In this document: in pieces, positions 9,163 through 18,468 of the stretch
Layout of the letters: each line of letters starts with the position of its first letter
Numbering within the stretch: position 1 is the stretch's first letter
Origin: Pseudomonas sp. ACN8
Lineage (GTDB): Bacteria > Pseudomonadota > Gammaproteobacteria > Pseudomonadales > Pseudomonadaceae
Assembly (NCBI RefSeq): GCF_002303925.1
Contig: NZ_MRCS01000010.1
Span: 62,001-126,000, forward strand
Reading direction: 5' to 3'
Length of the DNA: 64,000 nucleotides
Translations under genes and position numbers: made by a program
The notes under the pieces: generated by a model
What the model was told of the DNA's origin: nothing
The model's input: only the letters and a program-made list of their open reading frames with translations
Database searches by the model: none

Positions 9163-9930
9163 TTACTGGCCTGGAATGTCCTTGCGCAGCTTTACCGGAT
9201 CCTGCTGTTTCTTCTTTTTCGCGATGGCAGTGCGCATCCTGATGTTGATCGCTTCCACCGCCAGCGAGAACGCCATGGCGAAGTAGACGTAGCCTTTTGG
9301 CACGTGCACGTCCAGGGATTCGGCAATCAGCACCGTACCGACGATCAGCAGGAACGACAGCGCCAGCATCTTCAGCGATGGGTGCTTGTCGATGAACTCA
9401 CTGATGGTGCCGGATGCCCACATCATCACCAGTACCGCCACGATGATTGCCGCGACCATGACCGGTACGTGGGAAACCATGCCGACAGCGGTGATCACCG
9501 AGTCCAGGGAGAACACGATGTCGATGATCGCGATCTGGACGATGGTGTAGAGGAAGTTGCCGCCCTTGCCCGAAGGTTCGTCGTTGCTTTCGTCTTCACC
9601 TTCCAGTGCGTGGTACATCTCTTGCGAGCTTTTCCACAGCAGGAACAGACCACCGAAGAACAGGATCAGGTCGCGTCCGGAAATGCCCTGGCCGAATACT
9701 ACGAACAGGTCCGCCGTCAGGCGCATGACCCAGGTGATCGACAGCAGAAGCAGGATTCGCGTGATCATGGCCAGCGCCAGACCGAAAATCCGGGTGCGCG
9801 CCTGCATGTGTTTGGGCATGCGGCTGACCAGGATCGAAATCATGATGATGTTATCGATACCCAGGACGATTTCCAGGGCGGTCAGGGTGAAGAAGGCAAC
9901 CCAGATTTCAGGGTTGGTCAGCCATTCCAT
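9163..9930 (-). CDS. TerC family integral membrane protein
   Basis: A 255-residue protein of about seven membrane helices with the TerC motifs GIDNIIMISI near residue 25 and the mirrored SLDSVITAVGM near residue 140, each carrying a conserved acidic residue in a helix. TerC/Alx-type proteins are linked to metal-ion (Mn, tellurite) handling or to co-translocational metalation. The C-terminus is basic (AKKKKQQ). It is transcribed from its own unit, with a stem-loop between it and the upstream CitMHS gene. Confidence 0.9.
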   Translation of the reverse strand: MEWLTNPEIWVAFFTLTALEIVLGIDNIIMISILVSRMPKHMQARTRIFGLALAMITRILLLLSITWVMRLTADLFVVFGQGISGRDLILFFGGLFLLWKSSQEMYHALEGEDESNDEPSGKGGNFLYTIVQIAIIDIVFSLDSVITAVGMVSHVPVMVAAIIVAVLVMMWASGTISEFIDKHPSLKMLALSFLLIVGTVLIAESLDVHVPKGYVYFAMAFSLAVEAINIRMRTAIAKKKKQQDPVKLRKDIPGQ

Positions 9931-9963
9931 GTGTATTCCTTTGAGCGATTGTTAAACCACAAC

Positions 9964-9996
9964 GGGCCCGGGCTTCAAACAGCGAAGCCTGGACCC
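9964..9996 (-). terminator. Stem-loop downstream of the CitMHS gene
   Basis: GGGCCCGGGCTTC and GAAGCCTGGACCC form an imperfect inverted repeat around a 7-base loop. Read on the minus strand it is followed by a T-rich but interrupted stretch (GTTGTGGTTTAA). It is the likely end of the CitMHS transcript. Confidence 0.5.
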
Positions 9997-10015
9997 GAAG
10001 TGGTGAGTCTTGGGC

Positions 10016-11323
10016 TTATAGAGTACTGAACACCGGGAAAGTCCCCAACAGCAGTGCAGCAATCAGTATGCAGATACAAACCAGCACTGCCCACTTCAGG
10101 GTGAAGCGCTGGTGGTCACCGAAATCGATGCCGGCCAGGGCCACCAACAGGTAGGTCGATGGAACCAGCGGGCTCAACAGGTGGACGGGCTGACCGACGA
10201 TCGAGGCACGTGCCATTTCCACCGCGGTTATACCGTAATGGCTGGCGGCTTCGGCAAGAACCGGTAACACGCCGTAATAAAATGCATCGTTCGACATGAA
10301 GAAAGTGAACGGCATGCTTACCAGCGCCGTAATCACCGCCAGGTACGGGCCGAGGAAGTCCGGAATCACTGCCAACAGGCTTTTCGACATGGCGTCGACC
10401 ATCCCGGTGCCGGTCAGGATACCGGTGAAGATACCGGCCGCAAAGATCAACCCGACCACCGCCAGCACGCTACCGGCGTGGGCCGCGACGCGATCCTTCT
10501 GCTGTTGCAGGCAAGGATAGTTGACGATCATGGCAATACTGAACGCCACCATGAACAGCACCGGCAACGGCAGCAGGCCGGTGATCAAAGTGCCCATCAG
10601 GGCCAGCGTCAGGGCGCCGTTGAACCAGATCAGGTTCGGACGACGGGCATCCGGGAACTGCGAAACGCTGATTTCACTGTGGTCGATTTCATCGCCCACC
10701 AAGTGCAGTTCACCCAGGCGTGCACGTTCACGCTTGCCGTAGAAGTAGGCAATGACCAGGATCGCCACCACACCGGCCAGCATCGCAGGAATCATCGGTA
10801 CGAAGATGTCGGACGGGTCCACGTGCAGCGCACTGGCCGCGCGAGCGGTCGGGCCGCCCCATGGGGTCATGTTCATCACGCCACCGGCGAGGATGATCAG
10901 GCCGGCCATGATCCGCGGGCTCATGCCGATACGGCTGTAGAGCGGCAGCATGGCGGCCACGCAGATCATGTAAGTGGTCGCGCCGTCACCATCGAGGGAG
11001 ACCACGAGCGCCAGAACGGCGGTGCCGACCGAAACTTTCAGCGGGTCGCCCTTGACCAGTTTGAGGATCTTGCGCACGGCCGGGTCGAACAGGCCGGAGT
11101 CGATCATCAGGGCAAAGTACAGGATAGCGAACATCAGCATCACGCCAGTCGGCGCAAGCTTGGTGATGCCCTCAAGCATCATCGGGCCGATCTTCGGCGA
11201 AAAACCGCCGAACAGGGCAAAGATGATCGGGATGATGATCAGGGCGATCAGCGCGGAAAGGCGCTTGGTCATGATCAGGAACATGAACGTGATGACCATG
11301 GCGAAGCCAAGGAAAGTCAGCAT
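10016..11323 (-). CDS. CitMHS-family citrate:metal transporter
   Basis: A 435-residue polytopic membrane protein of about twelve helices with the CitMHS hallmarks: SLDGDGATTYMICVAAMLPL near residue 108, GGVMNMTPWGGPTARAA near residue 147, and the C-terminal VSMPFTFFMSNDAFYYGVLP. Family members import citrate complexed with Mg2+ or Ca2+. No two-component citrate regulator is adjacent, so regulation probably lies elsewhere. The gene has a 320-bp upstream region shared with the divergent GFA-family gene. Confidence 0.88.
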   Translation of the reverse strand: MLTFLGFAMVITFMFLIMTKRLSALIALIIIPIIFALFGGFSPKIGPMMLEGITKLAPTGVMLMFAILYFALMIDSGLFDPAVRKILKLVKGDPLKVSVGTAVLALVVSLDGDGATTYMICVAAMLPLYSRIGMSPRIMAGLIILAGGVMNMTPWGGPTARAASALHVDPSDIFVPMIPAMLAGVVAILVIAYFYGKRERARLGELHLVGDEIDHSEISVSQFPDARRPNLIWFNGALTLALMGTLITGLLPLPVLFMVAFSIAMIVNYPCLQQQKDRVAAHAGSVLAVVGLIFAAGIFTGILTGTGMVDAMSKSLLAVIPDFLGPYLAVITALVSMPFTFFMSNDAFYYGVLPVLAEAASHYGITAVEMARASIVGQPVHLLSPLVPSTYLLVALAGIDFGDHQRFTLKWAVLVCICILIAALLLGTFPVFSTL

Positions 11324-11643
11324 GGGAATACTCCAGGCGTAGCGCGACTAGGGAATGAGCGGATCGGGCGGGATCAGCGCAGAACGGAAAGCACGAGACG
11401 TACGGGCGGAGTTACAGCGAATTGGCGGGTAGAAGAGGACATCAGAATCACCATTGTTGTTGTTAAATGGGCTGTGCGAGCGATAAAACGCTGGCATTGG
11501 CCAACCGGTCTGTTGCCGGTAGTGGGGGCGATCCTAATCGGGGAAGCTTTCAGCCAGCTTTCGGCGATGAAAGCAAGGACCGGATGTGCAACCGATCGTC
11601 GGATCGGGTTTCAAGTCCCTGAACACAGGGCGGGAGGTTGAAC
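11324..11643. other. 320-bp divergent intergenic region
   Basis: No supportable gene. The region must hold the promoters of the CitMHS gene (minus) and the GFA gene (plus). A 7-bp inverted repeat (GCTTTCA at 11546, TGAAAGC ending 11574) is the only clear secondary structure; a GGGAGG ribosome site precedes the GFA ATG. No convincing -35/-10 pair was identified. Confidence 0.45.
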
Positions 11644-12045
11644 ATGGGTGAGCTTCACACCGGCGGCTGCCATTGCGGGCAACTGCGCTATCAATTCAGC
11701 GGGCCGCTGCACGATATTGCCCACTGCCATTGCTCGATTTGCCGACGGGTCAGCGGCGGCATCGTGACCACCTGGATCACCGTGCCGGCATCTGACTTTC
11801 AATGGCTGGCCGGGACACCGTCGCGGTATGACTCTTCATCCACCTGCGCGCGATATTTCTGCGGCCGCTGTGGGGCGCAACTTGCGCTGGTGACGCAACT
11901 GAGCCCGGAAAGTATCGACCTGACCATCGCCACCCTCGACCATCCCGAGCAAGCACGGGCCGAGCGGCACATCTGGACCGACAGCCGTTTGCCATGGCTG
12001 CATCTGGACGAACACTTGCCCGGGGAGGCTCAGGAAACACTCTGA
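11644..12045 (+). CDS. GFA-family (glutathione-dependent formaldehyde-activating enzyme-like) protein
   Basis: A 133-residue protein with the zinc-binding cysteine pattern of the GFA/CENP-V family: GCHCGQLRY near the N-terminus, HCHCSICRRVSG, then CARYFCGRCGAQL. The fold binds structural zinc and often a small catalytic zinc site; most members have no proven substrate despite the name. The frame opens at a TTG two codons earlier, but GGGAGG sits six bases before the ATG at 11644. Its stop abuts the stop of the convergent dioxygenase-like gene. Confidence 0.83.
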   Translation: MGELHTGGCHCGQLRYQFSGPLHDIAHCHCSICRRVSGGIVTTWITVPASDFQWLAGTPSRYDSSSTCARYFCGRCGAQLALVTQLSPESIDLTIATLDHPEQARAERHIWTDSRLPWLHLDEHLPGEAQETL

Positions 12046-12372
12046 TCAAAAAACAGTCAGGTCCAGCGGACGAATGGCGCCCATCCAGATCGCGTGCTCG
12101 GTGTGATCAAGCAAATCGTCACCGGTGTCCGGGTGCAGAAACACCACCAGGCCCTTGCGGTTGAGCGCCAGCCACGGCAGCACGTCGCCCAGCACCTGCG
12201 GCTCGAACGCCAGCTGGCAGCTCCAGTCCGGGTGCGGACCGACCGGGCGCTCGTGCACACGGCCCATGTTCAGTGGAAACAATTGCGCTGCCTGCTCACA
12301 CAAGGCCCGCGCTTGCCCGATCGTGCTGGCATCGAAATAGACGTGGGCGTGGTAACCCGTGATCTGCTGCAT
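12046..12372 (-). CDS. DOPA 4,5-dioxygenase family protein
   Basis: A 108-residue protein starting ITGYHAHVYFD, then RVHERPVGPHPDWSCQLAF, LPWLALNRKGLVVFLHP and DLLDHTEHAIWMG. The repeated histidines fit the small DOPA-dioxygenase/extradiol-like family, a compact metal-binding fold. Bacterial substrates are not established. The frame is open 19 codons upstream, but AGAGGG six bases before the ATG at 12372 supports the shorter start. The gene is convergent with, and directly abuts, the GFA gene. Confidence 0.8.
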   Translation of the reverse strand: MQQITGYHAHVYFDASTIGQARALCEQAAQLFPLNMGRVHERPVGPHPDWSCQLAFEPQVLGDVLPWLALNRKGLVVFLHPDTGDDLLDHTEHAIWMGAIRPLDLTVF

Positions 12373-12458
12373 CTGAATCCCTCTGCAAGCTGTTCGAACC
12401 CTCGCTGGTTCCTGCGGGTCAAACATCATATAGGCGCTGGAAAACAGGAAGCCCAGCC

Positions 12459-13121
12459 ATGAAAAATGCTGAAACCCCCGTCGTGAAAGTGGTGCTTTAT
12501 GGTGCCATGAGTAGCCTGGGCAGTGCGCTGATGGCTGAAATGCTGCGGCGCCAGCATGAAGTGATCGCGATTCTCGATGATCTCAATGCTCTGGCACCCC
12601 GTCCAGGGATGCGCACCAAGACTGGCGACCTGTTCGACGCGCAACGGGTCAGGCAGAGTGTGGCCGGCAGCTCCGTGGTCATCTGCTTACTGGACGCTCC
12701 AGGCTTACCGTTCAACAGCGAACACGTGGAAAAAACCGTCGTACCGGGCCCGGTCGAGCAGGTGCTGGCGGTGGATGCGCTAATCGATGGCATGCAGGCA
12801 GCGAACATCGCCCGATTGTTTCTGGTGGGTGATTTCGACGTGCTGGACGATCCGGAATCCGAAGACAGCTTGCAACGTCACGCCGCCGAGGAAATCCGCG
12901 AGGCACTGCAAAACAGTTCTTTGAAGTGGACGTTGGTGAACGAACCGCGTGGGGTACCGGGGCTGACCATCGAACATTTTGCCCAAATCGGTGGCAACCT
13001 CGAGCCGGGACTGACCGAACCACTCGCAAGGCTGGCCCGCACCGCCGTGGGCATTGCCGATGAATTGCACTTGAACCTGCACATCGGCGAGCACGTCAAC
13101 TTCATCGCCACTGACAGCTAA
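12459..13121 (+). CDS. NAD(P)H-binding Rossmann-fold protein (atypical SDR-like)
   Basis: A 220-residue protein with an N-terminal beta-alpha-beta dinucleotide fold. The glycine motif is degenerate: KVVLYGAMSSLGSALMAEML instead of GATGxxG. The protein keeps the atypical-SDR layout (VRQSVAGSSVVICLL, then RLFLVGDF) but no Tyr-xxx-Lys pair is visible, so it may be a sensor or non-catalytic member. It overlaps the stop of the convergent LysR gene by 4 bp. Function unknown. Confidence 0.7.
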   Translation: MKNAETPVVKVVLYGAMSSLGSALMAEMLRRQHEVIAILDDLNALAPRPGMRTKTGDLFDAQRVRQSVAGSSVVICLLDAPGLPFNSEHVEKTVVPGPVEQVLAVDALIDGMQAANIARLFLVGDFDVLDDPESEDSLQRHAAEEIREALQNSSLKWTLVNEPRGVPGLTIEHFAQIGGNLEPGLTEPLARLARTAVGIADELHLNLHIGEHVNFIATDS

Positions 13122-14068
13122 ACCGCAATGGACGGCAGCGTCAGGCCGTTGAGCGATTGCGCACTGCCGGCCTGCTCGGCCATCAACCAATCCACAAACT
13201 GCTGGATCAACGCTCCGCGTCGTTTGCGCTGGGGCAGAACCACGTAGTAACCCAGTCTCGACATCACCGTTTCGCCGATCGGTCGACACAACAACCCTTG
13301 CGCCAGCAAGTTATCCACAAGGTGGCGCCAGCCGATGGCCACCCCCTGGCCGCCAATCGCCGCCTGAATCAATAAAGTGTAATTGTCGAAGCGCAACTGC
13401 CCGGGCGCCGGGGGTGAGGTGATGCCCAGTTCGCGGAACACACCACTCCAGTCGAACCAGTTACTGCTGTGTTCCCCACGCAGGTGCAACAACGGAAACT
13501 CCAGCAATGCCTGGGCCGGCAAGGGCATGGAACGTTCGCTCAACAACTGCGGGCTGCACACCGGAAACACTTCTTCGCTGAACAGCCAATGACTTTCACC
13601 CTGCTTGAAGCGGCCATCGCCGAACAGCACCGCCACATCGATATCGGTACGTAGCATGTTATGGCTGCGTTCACTGGTGACCAGGCTGACATCCACCTGC
13701 GGATTGGCCGCGTGAAAGCGGTGCAGGCGCGGCATCAACCAATACGCGGCGAAGGCAAAATCCGTGGCCACCTGCAGCACTTCGTGCTGTTGCTGTGCGC
13801 TGATTGTGTTCAATCCTGCATCGATGTTCTGCAAACCGAGCTGAACCTGCTCGAAAAGAATCTGCCCAGCCTCAGTCAGTTCGATGCCACGATAAATGCG
13901 GTCGAACAGGCGGGTCGCCAGTTGTACTTCCAGGCGCTTGATCTGCTGGCTGATGGCCGGTTGCGTGGTGCCCAGCTCAACCGCCGCCGCAGTAAAACTG
14001 TGCTGACGGGCCGCCGCTTCGAAGGTGCGAAGCAAATCCAGTGACAGGTCACCAAGGGCGTCATACAT
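13118..14068 (-). CDS. LysR-type regulator of choline-sulfate utilization
   Basis: A 316-residue LTTR. The winged helix-turn-helix is at residues 9-68 (LLRTFEAAARQHSFTAAAVE, then GTTQPAISQQIKRLE), followed by the periplasmic-binding-like effector domain. It is divergently arranged with betC over a 114-bp gap. This is the arrangement of the choline-sulfatase regulators (the betC-linked LysR group), and effector binding near that gap would control betC and choX. The assignment rests on context plus the LTTR fold. A perfect DnaA-box 9-mer lies within the gene at 13311. Confidence 0.83.
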   Translation of the reverse strand: MYDALGDLSLDLLRTFEAAARQHSFTAAAVELGTTQPAISQQIKRLEVQLATRLFDRIYRGIELTEAGQILFEQVQLGLQNIDAGLNTISAQQQHEVLQVATDFAFAAYWLMPRLHRFHAANPQVDVSLVTSERSHNMLRTDIDVAVLFGDGRFKQGESHWLFSEEVFPVCSPQLLSERSMPLPAQALLEFPLLHLRGEHSSNWFDWSGVFRELGITSPPAPGQLRFDNYTLLIQAAIGGQGVAIGWRHLVDNLLAQGLLCRPIGETVMSRLGYYVVLPQRKRRGALIQQFVDWLMAEQAGSAQSLNGLTLPSIAV

Positions 14069-14182
14069 AAGCTGTGCTTATCCTAGTCATTGCCGTGCAT
14101 GGGCTTTACCGCAAGGTGCTGGGGTTTCATTCTCGAAGCCAGCACTCTCGCATAAACATCCACTATGGAATGCCGCGATCAC
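14069..14182. promoter_or_regulatory. Divergent betC/LysR control region
   Basis: The 114 bp between the divergent start codons must hold both promoters and the LysR operator. LysR-type sites (T-N11-A) are too degenerate for a single site to be called by eye. Confidence 0.4.
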
Positions 14183-15697
14183 ATGAAGCGCAAGAACATT
14201 CTTTTCATCATGGCCGATCAAATGGCCGCGCCAATGTTGCCGTTCTACGGCCCATCGCCCATCAAACTGCCTCATCTCAGCCGCCTCGCCGCACAAGGCG
14301 TGGTGTTCGACTCCGCTTATTGCAACAGCCCATTGTGCGCGCCATCGCGTTTCACCCTGGTCAGCGGCCAGTTGCCGAGCAAGATCGGCGCCTATGACAA
14401 CGCCGCCGATTTCCCCGCCGACGTACCGACCTACGCCCACTACCTGCGCCGCCTCGGCTATCGCACTGCCCTTTCGGGAAAAATGCATTTCTGCGGGCCA
14501 GACCAGTTGCATGGCTACGAAGAACGCCTGACCAGTGACATTTACCCGGCTGACTACGGCTGGGCGGTGAACTGGGATGAACCGGACGTGCGCCCGACCT
14601 GGTATCACAACATGTCGTCGGTGCTGCAGGCCGGCCCGTGCGTGCGTACCAATCAGCTGGATTTCGACGAAGAGGTGGTGTTCAAGGCCCAGCAGTACCT
14701 GTTCGACCATATCCGCGAGGATGGCGACCAGCCGTTCTGCCTGACCGTTTCCATGACTCACCCACACGATCCGTACACGATTCCCAAGGCCTTCTGGGAT
14801 TTGTACGACGATGACGATATCCCGCTGCCTGCAACCCCCGACCCGCACGATCTCGATCCGCACTCGCAACGCCTGCTCAAGGTCTACGACCTGTGGGACA
14901 AGCCGCTGCCTGTGGACAAGATCCGCGATGCCCGCCGTGCCTATTTCGGCGCGTGCAGCTATATCGACAGCAACGTCGGCAAACTCCTGCAAACCCTCGA
15001 GGATACCGGGCTGATCGATGACACCATCATTGTGTTTTCCGGTGACCACGGCGACATGCTCGGCGAGCGCGGCCTCTGGTACAAAATGCACTGGTATGAA
15101 ATGGCCGCACGGGTGCCGTTGCTGATCAGCGCACCGGGGCAATTCGGCGCCGGTCGGGTCAGCGCCAGTGTTTCCACAGCAGACCTGTTGCCGACCTTCG
15201 TTGAACTGGCCGGCGGCTCGCTGGAACCGGGCTTGCCGCTGGACGGACGCTCGCTGGTCCCGCACCTGCAAGGGCAAGGCGGCCACGATGAAGTGTTCGG
15301 CGAGTACATGGCCGAAGGCACCATCAGCCCGTTGATGATGATTCGCCGGGGCGCCTACAAATTCATCTACAGCGAAGACGACCCTTGCCTACTCTTCGAC
15401 GTACAGAATGACCCTCGCGAACTGGAAGAACTCAGCCATTCGCCGCAACATCGCCAGCTGTTCGACGATTTTCTTGTCGAAGCGCGGGCCAAATGGAACA
15501 TTCCGGCGATTCACCAGCAGGTGCTCGCCAGCCAGCGGCGCCGACGCTTCGTGGCCGAGGCGCTGACCCTCGGCAAGCTGAAGAGCTGGGATCACCAGCC
15601 GCTGGTGGACGCCAGTCAGCAATACATGCGCAACCACATCGACCTCGACGATCTGGAGCGTAAAGCACGTTATCCACAACCCTGCCAAAACCAATAA
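14183..15697 (+). CDS. betC: Choline-sulfatase
   Basis: A 504-residue type I sulfatase. The sulfatase signature LCAPSR places the cysteine converted to formylglycine at residue 52. The N-terminal NILFIMADQMAAPMLPFYG carries the first metal-binding aspartate, and VFSGDHGDMLGERGLWYKM carries the later metal and active-site residues. It hydrolyses choline-O-sulfate to choline and sulfate, feeding betaine synthesis and sulfur supply. The Met at 14183 is chosen over an in-frame ATG six codons upstream because the conserved sequence begins MKRKNILFI. It is followed after 16 bp by choX, probably cotranscribed; a SulP transporter lies further downstream. Confidence 0.95.
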   Translation: MKRKNILFIMADQMAAPMLPFYGPSPIKLPHLSRLAAQGVVFDSAYCNSPLCAPSRFTLVSGQLPSKIGAYDNAADFPADVPTYAHYLRRLGYRTALSGKMHFCGPDQLHGYEERLTSDIYPADYGWAVNWDEPDVRPTWYHNMSSVLQAGPCVRTNQLDFDEEVVFKAQQYLFDHIREDGDQPFCLTVSMTHPHDPYTIPKAFWDLYDDDDIPLPATPDPHDLDPHSQRLLKVYDLWDKPLPVDKIRDARRAYFGACSYIDSNVGKLLQTLEDTGLIDDTIIVFSGDHGDMLGERGLWYKMHWYEMAARVPLLISAPGQFGAGRVSASVSTADLLPTFVELAGGSLEPGLPLDGRSLVPHLQGQGGHDEVFGEYMAEGTISPLMMIRRGAYKFIYSEDDPCLLFDVQNDPRELEELSHSPQHRQLFDDFLVEARAKWNIPAIHQQVLASQRRRRFVAEALTLGKLKSWDHQPLVDASQQYMRNHIDLDDLERKARYPQPCQNQ

Positions 15698-15713
15698 TGT
15701 TAAGGGGAAGTCC

Positions 15714-16634
15714 ATGCAAAGGTTATCCACAGTACTGACGGTCGGGCTCCTGACTCTGGGCAGTGCATCGGTGTTTGCCGAGCAGAGTTGCGAGACCGTG
15801 AAAATGGCCGACCCGGGCTGGAGCGACATCGCCGCGACCAATGCCATCACCGGGTTTCTGCTGGACGGCATGGGCTACAAGGCCAAGGTCGACACTCTCG
15901 CGGTACCGATCACCTTTGGCGGGCTCAAGGATGGCCAGGTCGATGTGTTCCTGGGAAACTGGATGCCGGCGCAGCAGGGCTTCTATGACAAGTTCGTCGC
16001 CAACGGCGATGTCACGCAACTGGCGAAGAACCTCGACGGTACCGAATTCACCCTCGCCGTTCCGGACTATGTGTGGGACGCGGGTGTGCATAACTTTGCC
16101 GACCTGAACAAATACGCCGACAAGTTCGACCGCAAGATCTACGGCATCGGCTCCGGCGCGCCGGCGAACATCTCGCTGCAAGAAATCATCAAGAAAAACG
16201 ATTTCGACATGGGCCAGTGGAAACTGGTCGAATCCAGCGAGCAGGCAATGCTGGCGGAGGTGTCCCGCGCGGTGAAAAAACAGAAATTCGTGACCTTCCT
16301 CGGCTGGACCCCGCACCCGATGAACGTGCAACTGAAAATGCATTACCTCAAGGGCGGCGAGAAATACTTCGGTGATACCGGCAGCGTGCATACGCTGACT
16401 CGCAAAGGTTATGCACAGGCCTGCCCGAACGTCGGCAAACTGCTGACCAACCTGAGTTTCACCCAGGACATGGAGAACAGCATCATGGCCGAGGTGGTGA
16501 ACAAGAAAGTCAGCAATGCCGACGCGGCCAAGGCGTGGATCAAGGCCAACCCGGCAGTGCTGGACAAGTGGCTCGATGGGGTGAAAACCGTGGATGGCAA
16601 AGATGCGTTGCCGGCGGTCAAAGCCAAGCTTTAA
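15714..16634 (+). CDS. choX: Choline ABC transporter substrate-binding protein
   Basis: A 306-residue periplasmic binding protein with a cleavable signal peptide (residues 1 to about 22, cleavage after VFA). The mature protein starts EQSCETVKMADPGWSDIAAT and has the OpuAC/ProX-type ligand site with the expected aromatic-box region (FLGNWMPAQ, FLGWTPHPMN). It binds choline or choline-O-sulfate-derived choline. The partner permease and ATPase (choV, choW) and betABI are not in the window, so this gene may supply a transporter encoded elsewhere. A DnaA-box 9-mer overlaps its first codons. Confidence 0.92.
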   Translation: MQRLSTVLTVGLLTLGSASVFAEQSCETVKMADPGWSDIAATNAITGFLLDGMGYKAKVDTLAVPITFGGLKDGQVDVFLGNWMPAQQGFYDKFVANGDVTQLAKNLDGTEFTLAVPDYVWDAGVHNFADLNKYADKFDRKIYGIGSGAPANISLQEIIKKNDFDMGQWKLVESSEQAMLAEVSRAVKKQKFVTFLGWTPHPMNVQLKMHYLKGGEKYFGDTGSVHTLTRKGYAQACPNVGKLLTNLSFTQDMENSIMAEVVNKKVSNADAAKAWIKANPAVLDKWLDGVKTVDGKDALPAVKAKL

Positions 16635-16648
16635 GGTTCAAGGACGCC

Positions 16649-16711
16649 TTCGCGAGCAGGCTCGCTCCCACAGGTCCGCTCAGTCTCTGTGGGAGCGAGC
16701 CTGCTCGCGAA
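16649..16711. repeat. REPIN with short spacer
   Basis: CTTCGCGAGCAGGCTCGCTC at 16649 and TGTGGGAGCGAGCCTGCTCG ending near 16711 are inverted REP copies in tail-to-tail order, with only about 12 bp between them. It lies downstream of choX and may end that transcript. Confidence 0.85.
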
Positions 16712-16785
16712 TCGATTTATGCTCTTGCGTCATGACATCTGACACACCACCCTGACGCATTTACAGTCATTCACCGAGAGGCCCC

Positions 16786-18354
16786 ATGGCCCTGCCAAGC
16801 CGCCATTCACTCTTCCCTTTCCTCACCTGGCTACCCCGGCAAACCCGCGCCAGTGTCGGTCGCGACCTGATCGTTGGCCTCAGCGGCGCGATTCTCGCAC
16901 TGCCGCAATCCATTGCCTACGCACTGATTGCCGGCCTGCCGCCGGAATACGGCCTGTACGCAGCAATCATCCCGGTGTTGATCGCCTGTCTCTGGGGCTC
17001 GTCCTGGCATCTGATCTGCGGTCCTACGGCGGCCATCTCCATTGTCCTGTACGCCAGCGTCAGTCCTCTGGCCGTGCCAGCGTCGCAGGACTACGTCATG
17101 TTGATCCTGTTGCTGACGTTTCTTGCCGGCCTCTTTCAGTGGCTGCTGGGTTTGCTGCGGTTTGGCGCGCTGGTGAATTTCGTCTCGCACTCGGTGGTAC
17201 TCGGCTTCACCCTGGGTGCCGCCGTGGTGATTGCCATCGGTCAATTACCTAACCTGCTGGGGCTGGACCTGCCCATCCAGGCCACCGCGCTGGACAGTTT
17301 CATCACGTTGTTGCGTCATTTCGGCGAAGTGGACAAACCTTCGCTGGCACTGGGGCTGGCGACAGTGGTGGTGGGCGTGATCCTCAAGCTGCTGCTGCCA
17401 CGCTGGCCGACGCTCTTGATCACTCTGATCCTCGGCGGCTTGCTGGTTTGGCTCTGGCCATCAATGTTCGGCCATGTGCAACTGGTCAGCGCCTTTACCG
17501 GCAAACTGCCGCCTTTCAGTCCGTTGCCGCTGGATCTCGATCTGATCCTGCGCCTGCTGCCCAGCGCGGTGGCGGTCGGTATGCTCGGGCTGGTCACCAG
17601 CCTGTCGATTGCTCGCTCGATCTCCGCACGTTCGCAGCAATTACTCGACGCGAATCAGGAAGTTCGTGCCCAAGGCCTGTCGAATATCGTCGGTGCGTTT
17701 TTTTCCGGATCGCTGTCAGCCGGCTCTTTCACTCGCTCAGGCCTGAGCTATGAAGCGGGGGCCTGTTCGCCACTGGCCGGAATTTTTTCGGCATTGTGGG
17801 TGGCGCTGTTTGCGATCTTCGGCGCGAGCCTGATCGCACACATCCCGATTCCCGCGATGGCCGGGAGCATTCTGTTGATCGCCTGGGGACTGGTGGACCA
17901 TCGCGGCATTCGCGCGTTGTTGCGGGTCAGCCGTGCTGAATTCGTGGTCATGGCGCTGACCTGCGTCGCCACGTTGTTGCTGGAATTGCAGACTGCGATC
18001 TACGCCGGTGTGTTGGCCTCGCTTTTTTTCTACCTCAAGCGCACATCGCAACCACGGGTGCAGCATGTGCGAGATGGCGAGGAAGACATTTTGCGGGTGG
18101 GGGGCTCAATCTTTTTCGGCGCCAGCCATTACCTGCAAGTGCGCCTGCAACGCATGCACGGCGCGCGCGTGGTGATCGAGGCACAGCAGATCAACTTCAT
18201 CGACTATTCAGGGGTGGAAATGCTGCATCAGGAAGCGCGACGCCTGCTTCGCCAGGATCGCAGCCTGACCTTGCGCCGGGCCCGGCCACAGGTGGTGGAG
18301 GAGTTGAGGAAGCTGGAAGGGGCGCAGAAGTGCCCGATTCGGTTTGAGGATTAA
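16786..18354 (+). CDS. SulP family inorganic anion transporter with STAS domain
   Basis: A 522-residue protein. Residues 20-400 form the multi-helix SulP core, with the N-terminal ALPQSIAYALIAGLPPEYGL signature. Residues about 430-515 form a C-terminal STAS domain (VVIEAQQINFIDYSGVEML). Substrates of bacterial SulP proteins include sulfate, bicarbonate and dicarboxylates. The position just downstream of betC-choX makes sulfate release from choline sulfate a tempting but unproven link; a REPIN separates it from choX, so it probably has its own promoter. Confidence 0.9.
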   Translation: MALPSRHSLFPFLTWLPRQTRASVGRDLIVGLSGAILALPQSIAYALIAGLPPEYGLYAAIIPVLIACLWGSSWHLICGPTAAISIVLYASVSPLAVPASQDYVMLILLLTFLAGLFQWLLGLLRFGALVNFVSHSVVLGFTLGAAVVIAIGQLPNLLGLDLPIQATALDSFITLLRHFGEVDKPSLALGLATVVVGVILKLLLPRWPTLLITLILGGLLVWLWPSMFGHVQLVSAFTGKLPPFSPLPLDLDLILRLLPSAVAVGMLGLVTSLSIARSISARSQQLLDANQEVRAQGLSNIVGAFFSGSLSAGSFTRSGLSYEAGACSPLAGIFSALWVALFAIFGASLIAHIPIPAMAGSILLIAWGLVDHRGIRALLRVSRAEFVVMALTCVATLLLELQTAIYAGVLASLFFYLKRTSQPRVQHVRDGEEDILRVGGSIFFGASHYLQVRLQRMHGARVVIEAQQINFIDYSGVEMLHQEARRLLRQDRSLTLRRARPQVVEELRKLEGAQKCPIRFED

Positions 18355-18371
18355 TCCGACGTTTCGCAAAT

Positions 18372-18467
18372 CCCTGTAGGAGCGAGCCTGCTCGCGATGA
18401 CGGAATCACATTCAACATCTCTGCTGACTGTCCCACCGCAATCGCGAGCAGGCTTGCTCCTACAGGG
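18372..18467. repeat. REPIN, TAGGAGC variant
   Basis: CCCTGTAGGAGCGAGCCTGC at 18372 and its near reverse complement ending at 18467 (GGCTTGCTCCTACAGGG). The outer arms read TGTAGGAG rather than TGTGGGAG, so this is a second REP variant. It ends 2 bp from the stop of aroE, between convergent genes. Confidence 0.87.
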
Positions 18468-18468
18468 G

